NCBI GenBank assembly: GCA_026770585.1 | Contig: MU646439.1 | Location: 325,939 to 341,123, forward strand | Reading direction: 5' to 3' | Source of the DNA: Baffinella frigidus | Lineage: Eukaryota > Cryptophyceae > Cryptomonadales > Baffinellaceae | Length of the DNA stretch: 15,185 bases | Shown here: piece by piece, positions 1 to 7,061 of the stretch | Layout of the letters: each line of letters starts with the position of its first letter | How positions within the stretch are numbered: position 1 is the stretch's first letter | Program-made: the position numbers and the translations under genes | The notes under the pieces: model-generated | Databases searched by the model: none | Told to the model about the DNA's origin: nothing | The model's input: only the letters and a program-made list of their open reading frames with translations

Positions 1-320
1 AACCCTGAGCCCTGAACCCTGAGCCCTGAACCCTCAACCCTCAACCATGAACCCCAAACCATGAACCATGAACCCCAAACCCTGAACGCTACCCCCCTAT
101 GGCAGAAGAAACCTTCTGCGTCCAAGGGACGGCGTTCAATTGGGGGGGGGGGCGTCGCCAACGTCAAGGAGTGGCTTATTCAGCGGTCCCGCCCCTCCTC
201 AACCCTCCTCAACCCTCCTGAACCCTCCTGAACCCTCATGCACCCTCCTGAACCCTGAACCCTAAACCCTACACCGCGAACCCTAGTCCCTGAACTCTCG
301 TTGGGGTGCTGGGGTAAGGG
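1..320. repeat. degenerate telomere-like minisatellite
   Basis: Runs of CCCTGAAC, CCCTCAAC, CCATGAAC and CCCTAAAC heptamer-like units, C-rich on the plus strand, interrupted at about 97-183 by unique sequence with a G tract. The C-rich strand reading left to right is the orientation expected if the chromosome end lies to the left, but the units are too degenerate to be an active telomere. No gene is seen here. Confidence 0.8.
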
Positions 321-323
321 TTC

Positions 324-383
324 AGTGTAAAGCGTGCAGCCCCGTGGAATGTTTTGCACTAGCGGGGCTGCACGCTTTACACT
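324..383. repeat. perfect 21-bp inverted repeat (hairpin)
   Basis: Arms 324-344 (AGTGTAAAGCGTGCAGCCCCG) and 363-383 are perfect reverse complements around an 18-nt loop. It sits inside the telomere-like repeat. It could be a very short MITE or a structured transcript; nothing indicates which. Confidence 0.8.
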
Positions 384-400
384 AGACCAGACCCTCCGAA

Positions 401-868
401 TGCTTTTCACTAAACCCGAAACACGAAACCCGAAACCCGGAACCCATTGAGCGGTCCCGCCACTTCTAAACCCCGAACCCTCATCCCTAAACCCTCATCC
501 TAAACTCCAAATCCACAACCCTAAACCCCAAACCCTAAACCCCAGAACCCAAACCCTAATACCAAAACCCTAAACCCTGAACCCCGTCAGCGGTTCCGCC
601 CCTCCGAACGCTTTACCTAAACCCTGAACCCTAAACCCTAAACCCTAAACCCTAAACCCTAAACCCTAAACCCTAAACTCTAACCCCTAAACCCTCAACT
701 CTAATCCCTAAACCCTAAACCCTAAACCCCAAACCCTCAACTCTAACCCCTAAACCCTAAACCCTAAACCCTCAACTCTAATCCCTACACCCGCATCCAA
801 CACCCCCTTCCTTAAACCCTAAACCCTAAACCCTAAACCCTAAACCCTGAACCCTAAACCCGAACCAG
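401..868. repeat. telomere-like CCCTAAA array
   Basis: The purest stretches are about 611-677 and 815-850 with consecutive CCCTAAA units; between them are variants (CTCTAACC, CCCTCAAC, CCCCAAAC). The variant block AGCGGTYCCGCC recurs at 182, 451 and 589 inside the array. The array runs directly into the acceptor of the exon starting at 869. Tandem heptamers match the TTTAGGG-type telomere repeat; the interstitial degenerate state is inferred. Confidence 0.85.
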
Positions 869-920
869 ATTTCTGGTGCGGTGGTGGTACGTGATCGAGT
901 GGCCGCCTAAGGACAGAGAG
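869..920 (+). CDS. short exon of an unidentified plus-strand gene (exon h)
   Basis: An acceptor (aaccag|ATTT) and a donor (AGAGAG|GTACCC) bound an open stretch. Read in the frame fixed by the donor side it gives FLVRWWYVIEWPPKDRE. The first base completes a codon from an upstream exon, so the 5' junction is not phase 0 while the 3' end is. I do not recognise the family. The intron upstream is telomere-like repeat up to the acceptor. The last 24 coding bases plus the donor are repeated at 1104-1139, on the far side of a MITE-like element. Being an exon rests on splice-site quality, amino-acid composition and the same architecture seen at other exons here; transcription is not shown. Confidence 0.45.
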
Positions 921-930
921 GTACCCCTTC

Positions 931-1103
931 CACTCCAGAATGCTGGAGGACCCTAATTACATGTGAGGTTGTAGATATTTGTACCAGGATAGGGTGCTTC
1001 AACCTCGCGCCTGGACTACTTTAGCCTAGTTACGTGACCAATCAACGAAAAATACTACACAGATGCCCACTTTTAAAAGCACGTCGGTTTTAGATAGACC
1101 CCT
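931..1103 (+). mobile_element. MITE-like element, family C, copy 1
   Basis: Starts with CACTCCAGAATGCTGGAGG and is homologous over its whole length to 4486-4675: shared blocks include TTGTACCAGGATAG, GTTACGTGACCAATCAACGA, TACTACACA and CCCACTTTTAAAAGCAC. No reading frame of its own. It is flanked by a 36-bp direct repeat (896-931 and 1104-1139) that includes the exon h edge and its donor. Confidence 0.65.
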
Positions 1104-1139
1104 CGAGTGGCCGCCCACGGACAGAGAGGTACCGCTTCC
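1104..1139 (+). pseudogene. second copy of the exon h 3' edge and donor
   Basis: 33 of 36 bases match 896-931 by hand count. It keeps GAGTGGCCGCC..GACAGAGAG followed by GTACC, so both the coding edge (EWPPTDRE instead of EWPPKDRE) and the 5' splice site are duplicated. It could be an alternative donor or a by-product of insertion of the family C element between the copies. Confidence 0.6.
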
Positions 1140-1267
1140 GAAGACAATTTATTTTATTTTTCTTCCGGAAATGATATATTTAATCAGCGAACGGAGATTA
1201 CTACACACCTGCTCTACTATTTCTAGTATGACGCTTGGGCTACGCTAGACCGGAGGGGAGGCAATCG

Positions 1268-1350
1268 CAAAAGTCAACTCCCCTTGCCTTCGAGTCAACT
1301 TATGCCAACTTCCAACTCAGAGTTGGAACCTGCAAGGGGGTTGACTTTTG
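1268..1350. mobile_element. palindromic element related to family T
   Basis: Arms CAAAAGTCAACTCCCCTTGC (1268-1287) and its near reverse complement at 1332-1350, with an inner CCAACT..AGTTGG stem. The AAGTCAACTCCCC terminus is shared with elements at 9101-9178 and 13579-13672. The rest of 1140-1548 has no supported gene. A pair of direct repeats (TTTTTACCCCGCACAC at about 1411 and TTTTCACCCCGCAAAC at about 1531) precedes the exon-like piece at 1549. Confidence 0.55.
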
Positions 1351-1548
1351 GTTGACCACCATCACGTCGAAAGTGGCTTGGAGCCTTGCCTTCAGGTTGC
1401 GCCGGGGTCGTTTTTACCCCGCACACATCTGGTGGTTTATCATGTGCAAACTTGTCTCGTTGCAAAGTTTCCTCTACACAAAGTCGTCTCTTCACAAAGT
1501 TGTCTGTTTACTCAAAAGTGGTCACCCCCGTTTTCACCCCGCAAACAC

Positions 1549-1602
1549 GTGGATCACGTGCCGGAGGAGTTTGTTGAGATGCAGCATTATCCGTACCTCT
1601 AC
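1549..1602 (+). pseudogene. truncated copy of exon f (5' part)
   Basis: 48 of 54 bases match the exon at 1824-1877. It encodes VDHVPEEFVEMQHYPYLY, then diverges where the family O element begins. No acceptor AG precedes it, so it is probably a non-functional exon-edge copy. Confidence 0.55.
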
Positions 1603-1606
1603 CGTG

Positions 1607-1743
1607 CCGCACGGTGGGCTACGAGGGTTTCGGTTCAGCTGGATTTAGCGGTAACGTGACCAAAGCTGCAGCGGAAACGCCACAAAGTCAACTGCCGCAA
1701 GGCAAGTTGACGTTTGATAAAAGGCGCGTAGTCCACCGTGTGG
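1607..1743 (+). mobile_element. MITE-like element, family O, copy 1
   Basis: Ends pair as CCGCACGGTGGGCTACG and CGTAGTCCACCGTGTGG. It contains the inner hairpin AAAGTCAACTGCC..GGCAAGTTGACGTTT (1684-1714) and a GTAACGTGACCAA block. A second copy lies in reverse orientation at 2252-2389. It separates two copies of exon f. Confidence 0.6.
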
Positions 1744-1776
1744 GTTGGTCGCGCTTCACAAAGTTGTCTTTGTGCA

Positions 1777-1818
1777 CCCTAAACCCTGAACCCTAAACCC
1801 TAAACCCTAAACTCTGAA
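1777..1818. repeat. telomere-like repeat at an intron 3' end
   Basis: CCCTAAACCCTGAACCCTAAA... runs to within 10 bases of the TAG acceptor of the exon at 1824. Confidence 0.75.
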
Positions 1819-1823
1819 AATAG

Positions 1824-1898
1824 GTGGAGGACGTGCCGGAGGGCTTTGTAGAGATGGAGCATTATCCGTACCTCTACTGGAACCCTCTCAGCGGCCAA
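1824..1898 (+). CDS. exon f of an unidentified plus-strand gene
   Basis: Bounded by acceptor aatag|GTGG and donor GGCCAA|GTACCC; 25 codons, phase 0 at both ends. Begins VEDVPEGFVEMEHYPYLYWN and ends PLSGQ. The Y-x-Y-W-N-P-x-S-G pattern vaguely recalls the second and third strands of a WW domain (YYYN..TG), but the first tryptophan position is F and the final tryptophan would lie in another exon, so this is only a hint. Three copies of this exon occur (1549, 1824, 2042); this is the only one with both splice sites and is probably the functional one. It may belong to the same gene as the exons at 869, 2853, 3968 and 7570, since phase and strand agree, but that is inference. Confidence 0.55.
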
Positions 1899-2041
1899 GT
1901 ACCCCCCCCCCCCCTACCTGTATACGTATATGTAGTATATGGGTTTGTATATGTAGTATATGGGTTCCCTCCTACCTGTATACGTATGTGAAGTGCCGTA
2001 TATCTGTATATGTGTAGGTAGTTGTATGTGTGTACGTGTAC

Positions 2042-2107
2042 GTGGCGGAGGGGTTTGTGGAGATGGAGCATTATCTGTACCTCTACTGGAACCCTCTCAA
2101 CCGCCAA
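2042..2107 (+). pseudogene. copy of exon f with donor
   Basis: 62 of 68 bases match 1833-1900, including the GT donor (CGCCAA|GTGCC). It encodes VAEGFVEMEHYLYLYWNPLN then RQ; no acceptor directly precedes it. Between the copies (1899-2041) lies a C tract and a GTATATGTAG-type low-complexity stretch with CTACCTGTATACGTAT twice (about 1914 and 1973). Could act as an alternative 5' splice site. Confidence 0.5.
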
Positions 2108-2251
2108 GTGCCAACCCCCCACACACACCCCACCCCACCCCCGAATAAATCCGAAACCCGAAACCCGGAACCCGGACCAATGTGCTGACTTTTGGTGTGT
2201 TTCCTGGGCAACAATCCAACAGTTGACTTGTGGATCTGTTCGCATGGATAG

Positions 2252-2389
2252 CCTCGTGTGGTACGAGCCTTCCATCATAAAATCGACTTGCCTTGGGGCA
2301 GTTGACTTTCAACGATTTTCTGGTGCAAGTTTGGTCACGTAACACCCTGAATTCCAGCCCCAACAAACCCCTCGTAGCCCACCGTGTGG
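2252..2389 (-). mobile_element. MITE-like element, family O, copy 2
   Basis: Reverse complement matches 1607-1743 in order: CACGGTGGGCTACGAGGG, a TTACGTGACCAAA block, AAAGTCAACTGCC..AAGGCAAGT, and a CCACACG end. Positions 2390-2600 hold GTGCACCGTGCGG and short telomere-like runs but no gene I can support. Confidence 0.55.
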
Positions 2390-2599
2390 ATGAGTGGAAG
2401 CCAACTTGTTCCTAACTGATGATGGGTGCACCGTGCGGTTCTCCTAGCCGTAAAGTCACATCCGAAGCCTCAAAGTCAACGTGTGGGCCGGGCCGGTGAT
2501 CAAACCTAAACCCTGAACCCTAAACCCGGAACCCGAAACCTAGGTAATGAACATGCGAACAAAGGAGAATATGCCGCCGTGCAAGGTGCGCCCTGTCCC

Positions 2600-2845
2600 A
2601 GCCCCAAACCCTCAACCCTAAACACTAAACACTAAACACTAAACACTAAACACTAAACACTAAACCCTAAACCCTAAACCCTAAACCCTAAACCCTAAAC
2701 CCTAAACCCTAAACCCCAAACCATAAAATTCCAAACCCTAAAACCCTGAACCCTGAACCCTAAAACCCTGATCCCCAAAACCCTGCACCCTACACCAAAC
2801 CCCAAATCCCAAACTCCAAACCCTCAACCCCAAACCCTAAACGCT
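2600..2845. repeat. telomere-like array before exon a
   Basis: CACTAAA units (about 2626-2662), then pure CCCTAAA (about 2663-2713), then degenerate CCCTGAA/CCCCAAA to 2845. It ends 7 bases before the acceptor of the exon at 2853. Confidence 0.85.
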
Positions 2846-2852
2846 GACGCAG

Positions 2853-2924
2853 GACATGTTGATGGGCAAGGACAAGAGTGAAATCAAGGAGATGGTGGTT
2901 CAGGCGATCGAGGCCCAGATGGAG
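2853..2924 (+). CDS. exon a of an unidentified plus-strand gene
   Basis: Acceptor gacgcag|GACATG and donor ATGGAG|GTACGC enclose 24 codons, phase 0 at both ends: DMLMGKDKSEIKEMVV then QAIEAQME. The charged, heptad-compatible composition suggests an alpha helix, possibly coiled coil. I do not recognise the family. Its last 36 bases plus donor recur at 3152-3187. The exon is directly preceded by telomere-like repeat. Confidence 0.6.
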
Positions 2925-3047
2925 GTACGCCGCCCTGATTTGAATTCAGCGCACACGATATGCCATATCTAGAACACTCCAGCGAAGTCTAGAGGAGTCG
3001 GAAGAAACTATTTTCGCGGTTCGTCTCTGCACGCGCCCCTCTTCCCG

Positions 3048-3088
3048 CCTTCTAGAGCCTTCTAGAGCCTTCTAGAGACTTCTAGAGC
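3048..3088. repeat. tandem CTTCTAGAG repeat
   Basis: Four near-perfect copies of a 10-bp unit (CTTCTAGAGC) in the stretch 2925-3151 between the two exon a copies; related TCTAGA sites lie at about 2969 and 2989. No reading frame. Confidence 0.75.
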
Positions 3089-3151
3089 GACTCTCGACTC
3101 TCTTCTCCATTCGGGGGGTGCTAAACGTGTAGTAAAGAAAGGGGGAACAAA

Positions 3152-3187
3152 GATCTGGTGATTCAGGCGATCGAGGCCCAGATAGAG
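3152..3187 (+). pseudogene. second copy of the exon a 3' edge and donor
   Basis: 32 of 36 bases match 2889-2924 and the copy is followed by GTACCC. It reads DLVIQAIEAQIE against EMVVQAIEAQME, with an extra preceding K in both. All four base differences give chemically similar residues. The intron that follows is immediately telomere-like repeat. Confidence 0.55.
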
Positions 3188-3540
3188 GTACCCTCAACCC
3201 TAAACCCCTAACCTCGCAACCCTGAACCCCTAACCTCGCAACTCTAACCCCTAAACCCTAAACCCCTAAACCCTGAACCCTGAACCATGCATCCGACAAC
3301 CCTCAGCCTGCACCCTAAACATGAACCCCTGCACCCTAAACATGAACCCCTAAACCTGAACCCCTGAACCCTAGCCCATGAACCCCTGAACCCTGAAACC
3401 TGGACCCTGGACCCTGAACCCTGAACCCTGAACCCTAACCCCCAACTCTTCAACCCCAACCCCTAAGCCGTCGACCCCACACCCTGAGCCTTCAACCCTA
3501 AACCCTCATCCCAAAACCCTAAACCCCAAACCCGAACCCC
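3188..3540. repeat. degenerate telomere-like minisatellite
   Basis: Units of CCCTAAAC, CCCTGAAC, CCCTAACC and CATGAACC for about 350 bases, with no gene. A larger repeat (CTGCACCCTAAACATGAACC) is tandemly doubled at about 3308-3350. Confidence 0.8.
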
Positions 3541-3549
3541 ACACTAGCA

Positions 3550-3740
3550 CCACGCCATGTCACAAGTGGGAATTTCACACGCGACGTTTCGCGCTAAAAC
3601 TGTTTCGTGGTACAAAAAAACATTGTAGCGCCCACGAAGGGCTCCAATTCCCAACACTTTAGGCGTGTTTCCCTGGTGAGAATCAACTTGACCCGTAGAT
3701 GGTGTAGTAGAAGGGAAATCCGACTTATGACCTGGCGTGG
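3550..3740 (+). mobile_element. MITE-like element, family F, copy 1
   Basis: Terminal inverted repeats CCACGCCATGTCACAAGTGG and the near reverse complement ending ..GACCTGGCGTGG. Homologous to 4274-4485 through TTTCACAC, TTCGCGCTAAAA, CTCCAATTCCCAACACTTT and TAGATSGTGTAGTA blocks. Its right end abuts an exon fragment directly. Confidence 0.65.
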
Positions 3741-3789
3741 AACTGAAGATGGCGGAGCCTGAAAACACGGGGCTCCTGAAGACCCTCGG
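3740..3789 (+). pseudogene. truncated copy of exon b (5' part)
   Basis: 42 of 43 bases (3740-3782) match 3968-4010, encoding ELKMAEPENTGLLK, then the sequence leaves the exon. The acceptor bases AGCAG present at 3963-3967 are missing here. It is joined directly to the family F element on its left and to element Q on its right. Confidence 0.6.
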
Positions 3790-3962
3790 CTCATCCAGCA
3801 CCCTTTTTAAATGTCGATTGTAGGCGTTTTGTATGGGCGTCGGTAACGTGGCCGCCTGAAACGCGGGCGGGGACGTGACCAATCCTACGAACATTACTAC
3901 ACGCTGCCGCACTTGTACAGTTCCGAGGGTTTTAAAAAGGGTGACTGATGCGCCTGGTGTGG
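3783..3962 (+). mobile_element. MITE-like element Q between two exon b copies
   Basis: Weak inverted termini (CATCCAGCACCCTTTTTAAA against the reverse complement of the 3928-3961 end, CATCAGTCACCCTTTTTAAA). It contains ACGTGACCAATC, CATTACTACAC and CACTTGTAC blocks typical of families C and G. Boundaries approximate. Confidence 0.5.
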
Positions 3963-3967
3963 AGCAG

Positions 3968-4030
3968 GAACTGAAGATGGCGGAGCCTGAAAACACGGGG
4001 CTCCTCAAGAAGCTCCAGGACGAGCTCAAG
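3968..4030 (+). CDS. exon b of an unidentified plus-strand gene
   Basis: Acceptor gagcag|GAACTG and donor CTCAAG|GTCCCA enclose 21 codons, phase 0 at both ends: ELKMAEPENTGLLKKLQ then DELK. The pattern is helical (LLKKLQDELK). Family not recognised. The 5' 43 bases are duplicated upstream (3740) and the 3' end plus donor downstream (4236), each copy lying across a different palindromic element. This makes it the clearest case of exon-edge duplication in the window. Confidence 0.6.
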
Positions 4031-4033
4031 GTC

Positions 4034-4235
4034 CCACTCGAGGCCAGAAACGTGACTATTTTAAAACATGGATTCTTTTACAAGTGAAGGGGGAAAAGAG
4101 ATGTGTAGTAATTTTCACACAAATAGGGGCGTTTGGTCACGTATCTGACAGAAATATGTCAGATACGTGACCAAGCCTGCCCGTGACTGGTAATAAATTT
4201 AACAACCCAACATTTAAAATACTGCCTCTTCCAGC
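4034..4235 (+). mobile_element. MITE-like element, family G, copy 1
   Basis: Left terminus CCACTCGAGGCCAGAAACG and right terminus ..CTCTTCCAGCCT. Carries GTGTAGTAATTTTC (4103-4116) and a central palindrome 4133-4174 (TTGGTCACGTATCTGACA, 6-nt spacer, reverse complement). The last terminal bases merge with exon sequence CTCAAG instead of the family's CTCGAGTGG. Confidence 0.75.
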
Positions 4236-4262
4236 CTCAAGAAGCTCCAGGGCGAGCTCAAG
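4236..4262 (+). pseudogene. second copy of the exon b 3' edge and donor
   Basis: 30 of 31 bases (4235-4265) match 4003-4033: LKKLQGELK followed by GTC. Both copies keep CTCAAG|GT, so the 5' splice site is doubled around the family G element. Confidence 0.6.
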
Positions 4263-4273
4263 GTCTGAGCCAC

Positions 4274-4485
4274 CCGCGCCAGGGCAGAAGTGGGATTTTC
4301 ACACACACTCGTTCGCGCTAAAAGTGTTTAGATGGCTTATCGTGGTACATATTTTTAAAATCCCAGCGGCAAACAGCTCCAATTCCCAACACTTTTGGCG
4401 TGTTTCTCGGGTGGAATCAACTTTACTTCTAGATCGTGTAGTAAAACGAAAAAACGTTCAAATTTCTACTTCTGGCCTGGCGTGG
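4274..4485 (+). mobile_element. MITE-like element, family F, copy 2
   Basis: Termini CCGCGCCAGGGCAGAAGTGG and ..ACTTCTGGCCTGGCGTGG. Longer than copy 1 by an internal segment around 4332-4370. Abuts the family C element at 4486 with no spacer. Confidence 0.6.
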
Positions 4486-4675
4486 CACTCGAGAATGCTG
4501 GAGGGTCCTATTTACATGTGGGGTTGTAAATACTTGTACCAGGATAGTGTGTTCCAACCTCGTTACAGTGCAATATATGCAGAGTTACGTGACCAATCAA
4601 CGAGAGTTACTACACAAATGCCCACTTTTAAAAGCACATCGGTTTTAAATAGGCCCCTCTAGCATTCTCGTGTGG
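4486..4675 (+). mobile_element. MITE-like element, family C, copy 2
   Basis: Best-preserved copy: CACTCGAGAATGCTGGAGGG at the left, CCCCTCTAGCATTCTCGTGTGG at the right. The inverted similarity extends outward through CCTGGCGTG / CACGCCAGG (4476-4684), so neighbouring elements share outer termini. Confidence 0.75.
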
Positions 4676-4800
4676 CACGCCAGGATGTTTCGAAACATCC
4701 ACTTTTGACATCTTTCAAGGGAAACCCCTTGAATCCTTAAGTCAACCACGTCAGATCTTACGTGGATAAGGCGTCGGGTTCCCTCGATCAATCTGGCGTG
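4676..4800 (+). mobile_element. short element U with CACGCCAG termini
   Basis: CACGCCAG at 4676 and CTGGCGTG at 4793-4800 are inverted. Inside are three small palindromes: ATGTTTCGAAACAT, CAAGGGAAACCCCTTG and CCACGT..ACGTGG. No coding potential. Confidence 0.45.
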
Positions 4801-4863
4801 GAGGGTTTAGGGATTAGGGCGTGGGGTTTAGGGTTTAGGCAGTCGACTTTAGGGGTTGGGGGG
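4801..4863. repeat. telomere-like repeat in opposite (G-rich) orientation
   Basis: GGGTTTAGGGATTAGGG..GGGTTTAGGGTTTAGG on the plus strand, opposite to most arrays in the window. It replaces the expected left half of the adjoining family G element. Confidence 0.75.
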
Positions 4864-4979
4864 TCGTTTGGTCACGTATCTGGGGGAATTCCCCCAGAAA
4901 CGTGACCAAGCCCGCCCGTGACTGGTACACATTTCAACAACCCCACATTTAAAATACCCCCTCTTCCAGCCTCGAGTGG
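4864..4979 (+). mobile_element. family G element, copy 2, 5'-truncated
   Basis: Keeps the central palindrome (4868-4909, tip CTGGGGGAATTCCCCCAG) and the right half ending CCAGCCTCGAGTGG. Two arm mismatches (GTATC against GAAAC) just outside the tip. Confidence 0.75.
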
Positions 4980-4984
4980 TTACC

Positions 4985-5240
4985 ATGAGCGCAAGGTAAC
5001 CCGAAAGCCTCAACCATAAACACCCGAAGGTAGCCCGAACGCCTCAACCATAAAACCCCAGCCCCTAAAGTTAAGTCCCTAAACCCCAAACCCCACTCAA
5101 CCCCAAACCCCACTCCCTAAACCCCAGACTTCATACCCCAAACCCCACGAACCCACGAACCCACTAACCCCTAAACCCCAAACCCAAAACCCAAAACCCC
5201 AAACCCAAAATCCGCGAACCCCTAAACCCAACCCCTCAAC
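4985..5240. repeat. degenerate telomere-like minisatellite
   Basis: AACCCCAAACCCC, CGAACCCACTAACC and related units for about 250 bases. It ends at a CAG acceptor-like site at 5242-5244. GGTAACCCGAAAGCCTCAACCATAAA is partly doubled at about 4995-5055. No gene seen. Confidence 0.75.
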
Positions 5241-5244
5241 CCAG

Positions 5245-5298
5245 GAGGTCCACCACCGCAAGGCCCTCTAGACCATGCAAAAAGCTAACGCCAGCGAG
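5245..5298 (+). pseudogene. possible exon with an in-frame TAG
   Basis: Acceptor acccag|GAGG and donor AGCGAG|GTACTT enclose 18 codons, phase 0 at both ends like neighbouring exons: EVHHRKAL, then TAG, then TMQKANASE. The stop argues for a decayed exon, a true gene end, a false call, or reassigned TAG. Its last 11 bases double as the left arm of a palindrome (5286-5424). Confidence 0.3.
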
Positions 5299-5424
5299 GT
5301 ACTTGGAGCCTAAGGATTGCCTACGGTAGGAGCCCCCCTCCTATGACTTTTAAGACCTTGTTGTTTTAAACGTCGTGGGAGGAGGGGGGGTTCCTACCGT
5401 AGGCTAAGGGGTCCGCTGGCGTTA
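5286..5424. mobile_element. palindromic element V
   Basis: Outer arms TAACGCCAGCG (5286-5296) and CGCTGGCGTTA (5414-5424). Inner arms GCCTACGGTAGGAGCCCCCC and the near reverse complement at about 5381-5404. Confidence 0.65.
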
Positions 5425-5473
5425 CTAGGGCCCCACCCCGGGCGCCCAGCCTTTCCTAAAGGACCTGAGGTTG

Positions 5474-5752
5474 TCCCTTAAGTGGCGGGCGGGCGAAGAT
5501 TCGCCCGCACTCGCCCTAGGCAGGTCCTAGGGCCCTACCGTAGGGCGTATGCGCCTACAGGGGTACCTCGCTCATAAGAAACCGCCCCTCCCTAGGACCC
5601 TACAGTAGGACCACGCCGAGGGCCCTACGGTGGTCCTAGGGGGGGGGGCAGTTTCTTATGAGCGAGGTACCCCTGTACGCCCTACCGTAGGGCCCTAGGA
5701 CCTGCCTAGGACCTGCCGGGGGTCGATGTTGACCCCCTCGCCACTTGAGGGA
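5474..5752. mobile_element. family A composite palindrome with nested B
   Basis: TCCCTTAAGTGGC at the left and GCCACTTGAGGGA at the right. The two halves are inverted copies of the same family A arm (CCTAGGCAGGTCCTAGGGCCCTACCGTAGGGCGTA and its reverse), separated by a complete family B element. In the single elements at 5960, 6090 and 8292 only one such arm is present, so this copy looks like a duplicated-inverted A arm around B. Confidence 0.65.
5558..5675. mobile_element. family B palindromic element, copy 1
   Basis: CAGGGGTACCTCGCTCATAA at the left with its reverse complement at the right, flanked by TA on both sides (5556-5557, 5676-5677). The centre has CCTAGGACC and CCTACAGTAGG palindromes. 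A TA flank is the target duplication typical of IS630/Tc1/mariner-type transposons; assignment to that superfamily is inference. Confidence 0.75.
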
Positions 5753-5847
5753 TGTGGGTTCAGGGTTAGGGTGCAGGGTCCGCGTAGCGAGAGTGTGGGG
5801 TGGGGGGCTGCCGCCTCATAACCTTAGGAAAGGCTGGGTGTGATAGG

Positions 5848-5921
5848 CCCGCCTCGGAACAGGGGTTTCGGGATAGGCCCGCCTCGGGACCCGCGGTGAG
5901 GGTTGGGCCCGCCTCGGGACA
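5848..5921. repeat. tandem GGCCCGCCTCGG repeat
   Basis: Three copies of a unit around GATAGGCCCGCCTCGGGAC. The same core occurs reversed at about 9964 (TCCCGAGGCGGGCCC). The rest of 5753-5959 has no supported gene. Confidence 0.6.
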
Positions 5922-5959
5922 AGGAGGAGGAGGGTCTGATAGCACGTACGTCCCGGTGT

Positions 5960-6058
5960 TCCTTAAGTAGCGAGTAGGCTCACACGCCCTACGGTAGGGC
6001 CCCAGGACCTGCCTAGGGCGAGTTGAGGCGAATATTCGCCCGTCTGCCACTTAAGGGA
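5960..6058. mobile_element. family A element, copy 2
   Basis: TCCTTAAGTAGCGAGTAGGCTC at the left, GCCACTTAAGGGA at the right. Contains CGCCCTACGGTAGGGCCCCAGGACCTGCCTAGGG and a GGCGAATATTCGCC inner palindrome. Confidence 0.75.
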
Positions 6059-6089
6059 TGGGGTTTACTGCAGGTTCTTAGGCTCCTTA

Positions 6090-6190
6090 TCCCTTAAGTG
6101 GCCAGTAGGCTCCTACGCCCTACCGTAGGGCCCTAGGACCTGCCTAGGACCTCTTGCGGGTCAATTTTGACCGGCTGGCCACTTGAGGGA
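6090..6190. mobile_element. family A element, copy 3
   Basis: TCCCTTAAGTGGCCAGTAGG at the left and GCCACTTGAGGGA at the right, with CCTACCGTAGG and CCTAGGACCTGCCTAGG inside and an inner GGGTCAATTTTGACCGG. Confidence 0.8.
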
Positions 6191-6207
6191 TGAGCGAGGT
6201 AACCCTG
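6190..6207. mobile_element. remnant right end of a family B element
   Basis: ATGAGCGAGGTAACCCTG then TA matches the last bases of family B with one change. CCCTGCAGTAGGGTCCTAGG at about 6247 may be more of it. Positions 6208-6384 otherwise hold nothing I can identify. Confidence 0.5.
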
Positions 6208-6384
6208 TAGCGGAATTCAGAACACGCACCCCCCCCCCAGGAACACCCTGCAGTAGGGTCCTAGGTACAAGTAGGCGTACAGTTGGCGGCGGGTTCATGG
6301 GTGTTCGAGGTTCAACCCCTGTGCTGTTCGTGTACAGTGAAGGTGAGAAAAATGTGTGTGTGTCAAGCAGAAAGCTTACGCTGT

Positions 6385-6701
6385 CCACACGAGAATGCCT
6401 GAGGGGCCTATTTAAAACCGTTTGCTTTTACAAGTGGGCATTTGTGTGGTAACTTTCGTGCGGTTGGTCACGTACAGGGGTACCTCGCTCATAAGAAACT
6501 GCCTCCACCCAGGACCCTACAGTAGGCCTATGCCTAGCTAGGGCCCTATGGTGGTCCAGGGGGGGGTGCGCTTTCTTATGAGCGAGGTACCCCTGTAACT
6601 CTGCGAAATTAGCACAGTCACGAGGTTGGTTACGTTGCCCTGGTTCAAATATTTACAACCCCACATGTAAACAGGGTCCTCTAGCTAGCATTCTCGAGTG
6701 G
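6385..6701 (-). mobile_element. family C element, copy 3, interrupted by B
   Basis: Reads as the reverse complement of the 4486 copy: CCACACGAGAATGC..CCTATTTAAAACCG..GTGGGCATTTGTGTGGTAA..GGTCACG, then a complete family B element, then ..GGTTACGTTGCC..TTTACAACCCCACATGTAAA..AGCATTCTCGAGTGG. This fixes the order of events: C was present before B inserted. Confidence 0.75.
6475..6595. mobile_element. family B element, copy 2 (nested in C)
   Basis: CAGGGGTACCTCGCTCATAA..CTTATGAGCGAGGTACCCCTG with TA on each side (6473-6474, 6596-6597). Central CCTACAGTAGG and GGCCCTATGGTGG. Confidence 0.8.
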
Positions 6702-6714
6702 GCAAGGGAATTTG

Positions 6715-6835
6715 TATCAGTCAACCGCCGAGGCTCGTCACGAGGCTCACAACCTGCGAGGTCCAGTCAAGGATCGTAACCTGAGAACAGATGAGAAGAC
6801 TCATAACCTGAGAACAAATGAGAAGTTCATGGGTT
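6715..6835 (-). repeat. dispersed block R, copy 1
   Basis: AGTCAACCGCCGAGGCTCGTCAC..ACCTGCGAGGTCCAGTCA..CGTAACCTGAGAACAGATGAGAAG is repeated at 7278-7386, and its first part also at 9350-9393 inside the zinc-finger gene. GAACARATGAGAAG is doubled internally. Confidence 0.65.
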
Positions 6836-6944
6836 CTCGTCGGCAACACTAAATTACATTATCAAGGTCTTTCCCTCGTTCTGGGTTCCTTTGTTTATTC
6901 CCCAGGGCCTACGCCCCCCCAATAAGGGTGAATTGCAACCGATA

Positions 6945-7061
6945 CAGGGGTACCTCGCTCACAAGAAACCGTCCCCCCCCTAGGACCACCATAGGGCCCT
7001 AGGCATAGGCCTACTGTAGGGTCCTAGGGGGGGGCAGTTTCTTATGAGCGAGGCACCCCTG
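6945..7061. mobile_element. family B element, copy 3
   Basis: CAGGGGTACCTCGCTCACAA..TTATGAGCGAGGCACCCCTG with TA flanks (6943-6944, 7062-7063). The centre differs from other copies in CCTAGGACC/CCATAGGGCC order. Confidence 0.8.

Larger units (their letters stand above)
5445..5838. repeat. outer inverted repeat enclosing a nested palindrome
   Basis: CCCAGCCTTTCCTAAAGG (5445-5462) and CCTTAGGAAAGGCTGGG (5822-5838) are inverted and enclose the A/B composite. This makes a three-level nested structure. Confidence 0.6.

Noticed and set aside
324-383. tRNA or snoRNA gene at the hairpin
   Set aside because: A single simple stem with no cloverleaf, A/B boxes or C/D boxes.
1-870. An actual chromosome end
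   Set aside because: Orientation fits, but the repeats are degenerate and the same repeats are interstitial throughout the window; no pure terminal array is present.
4183-4662. A 159-codon plus-strand open frame
   Set aside because: It spans the end of a family G element, an exon fragment and family F and C elements; composition is not protein-like.
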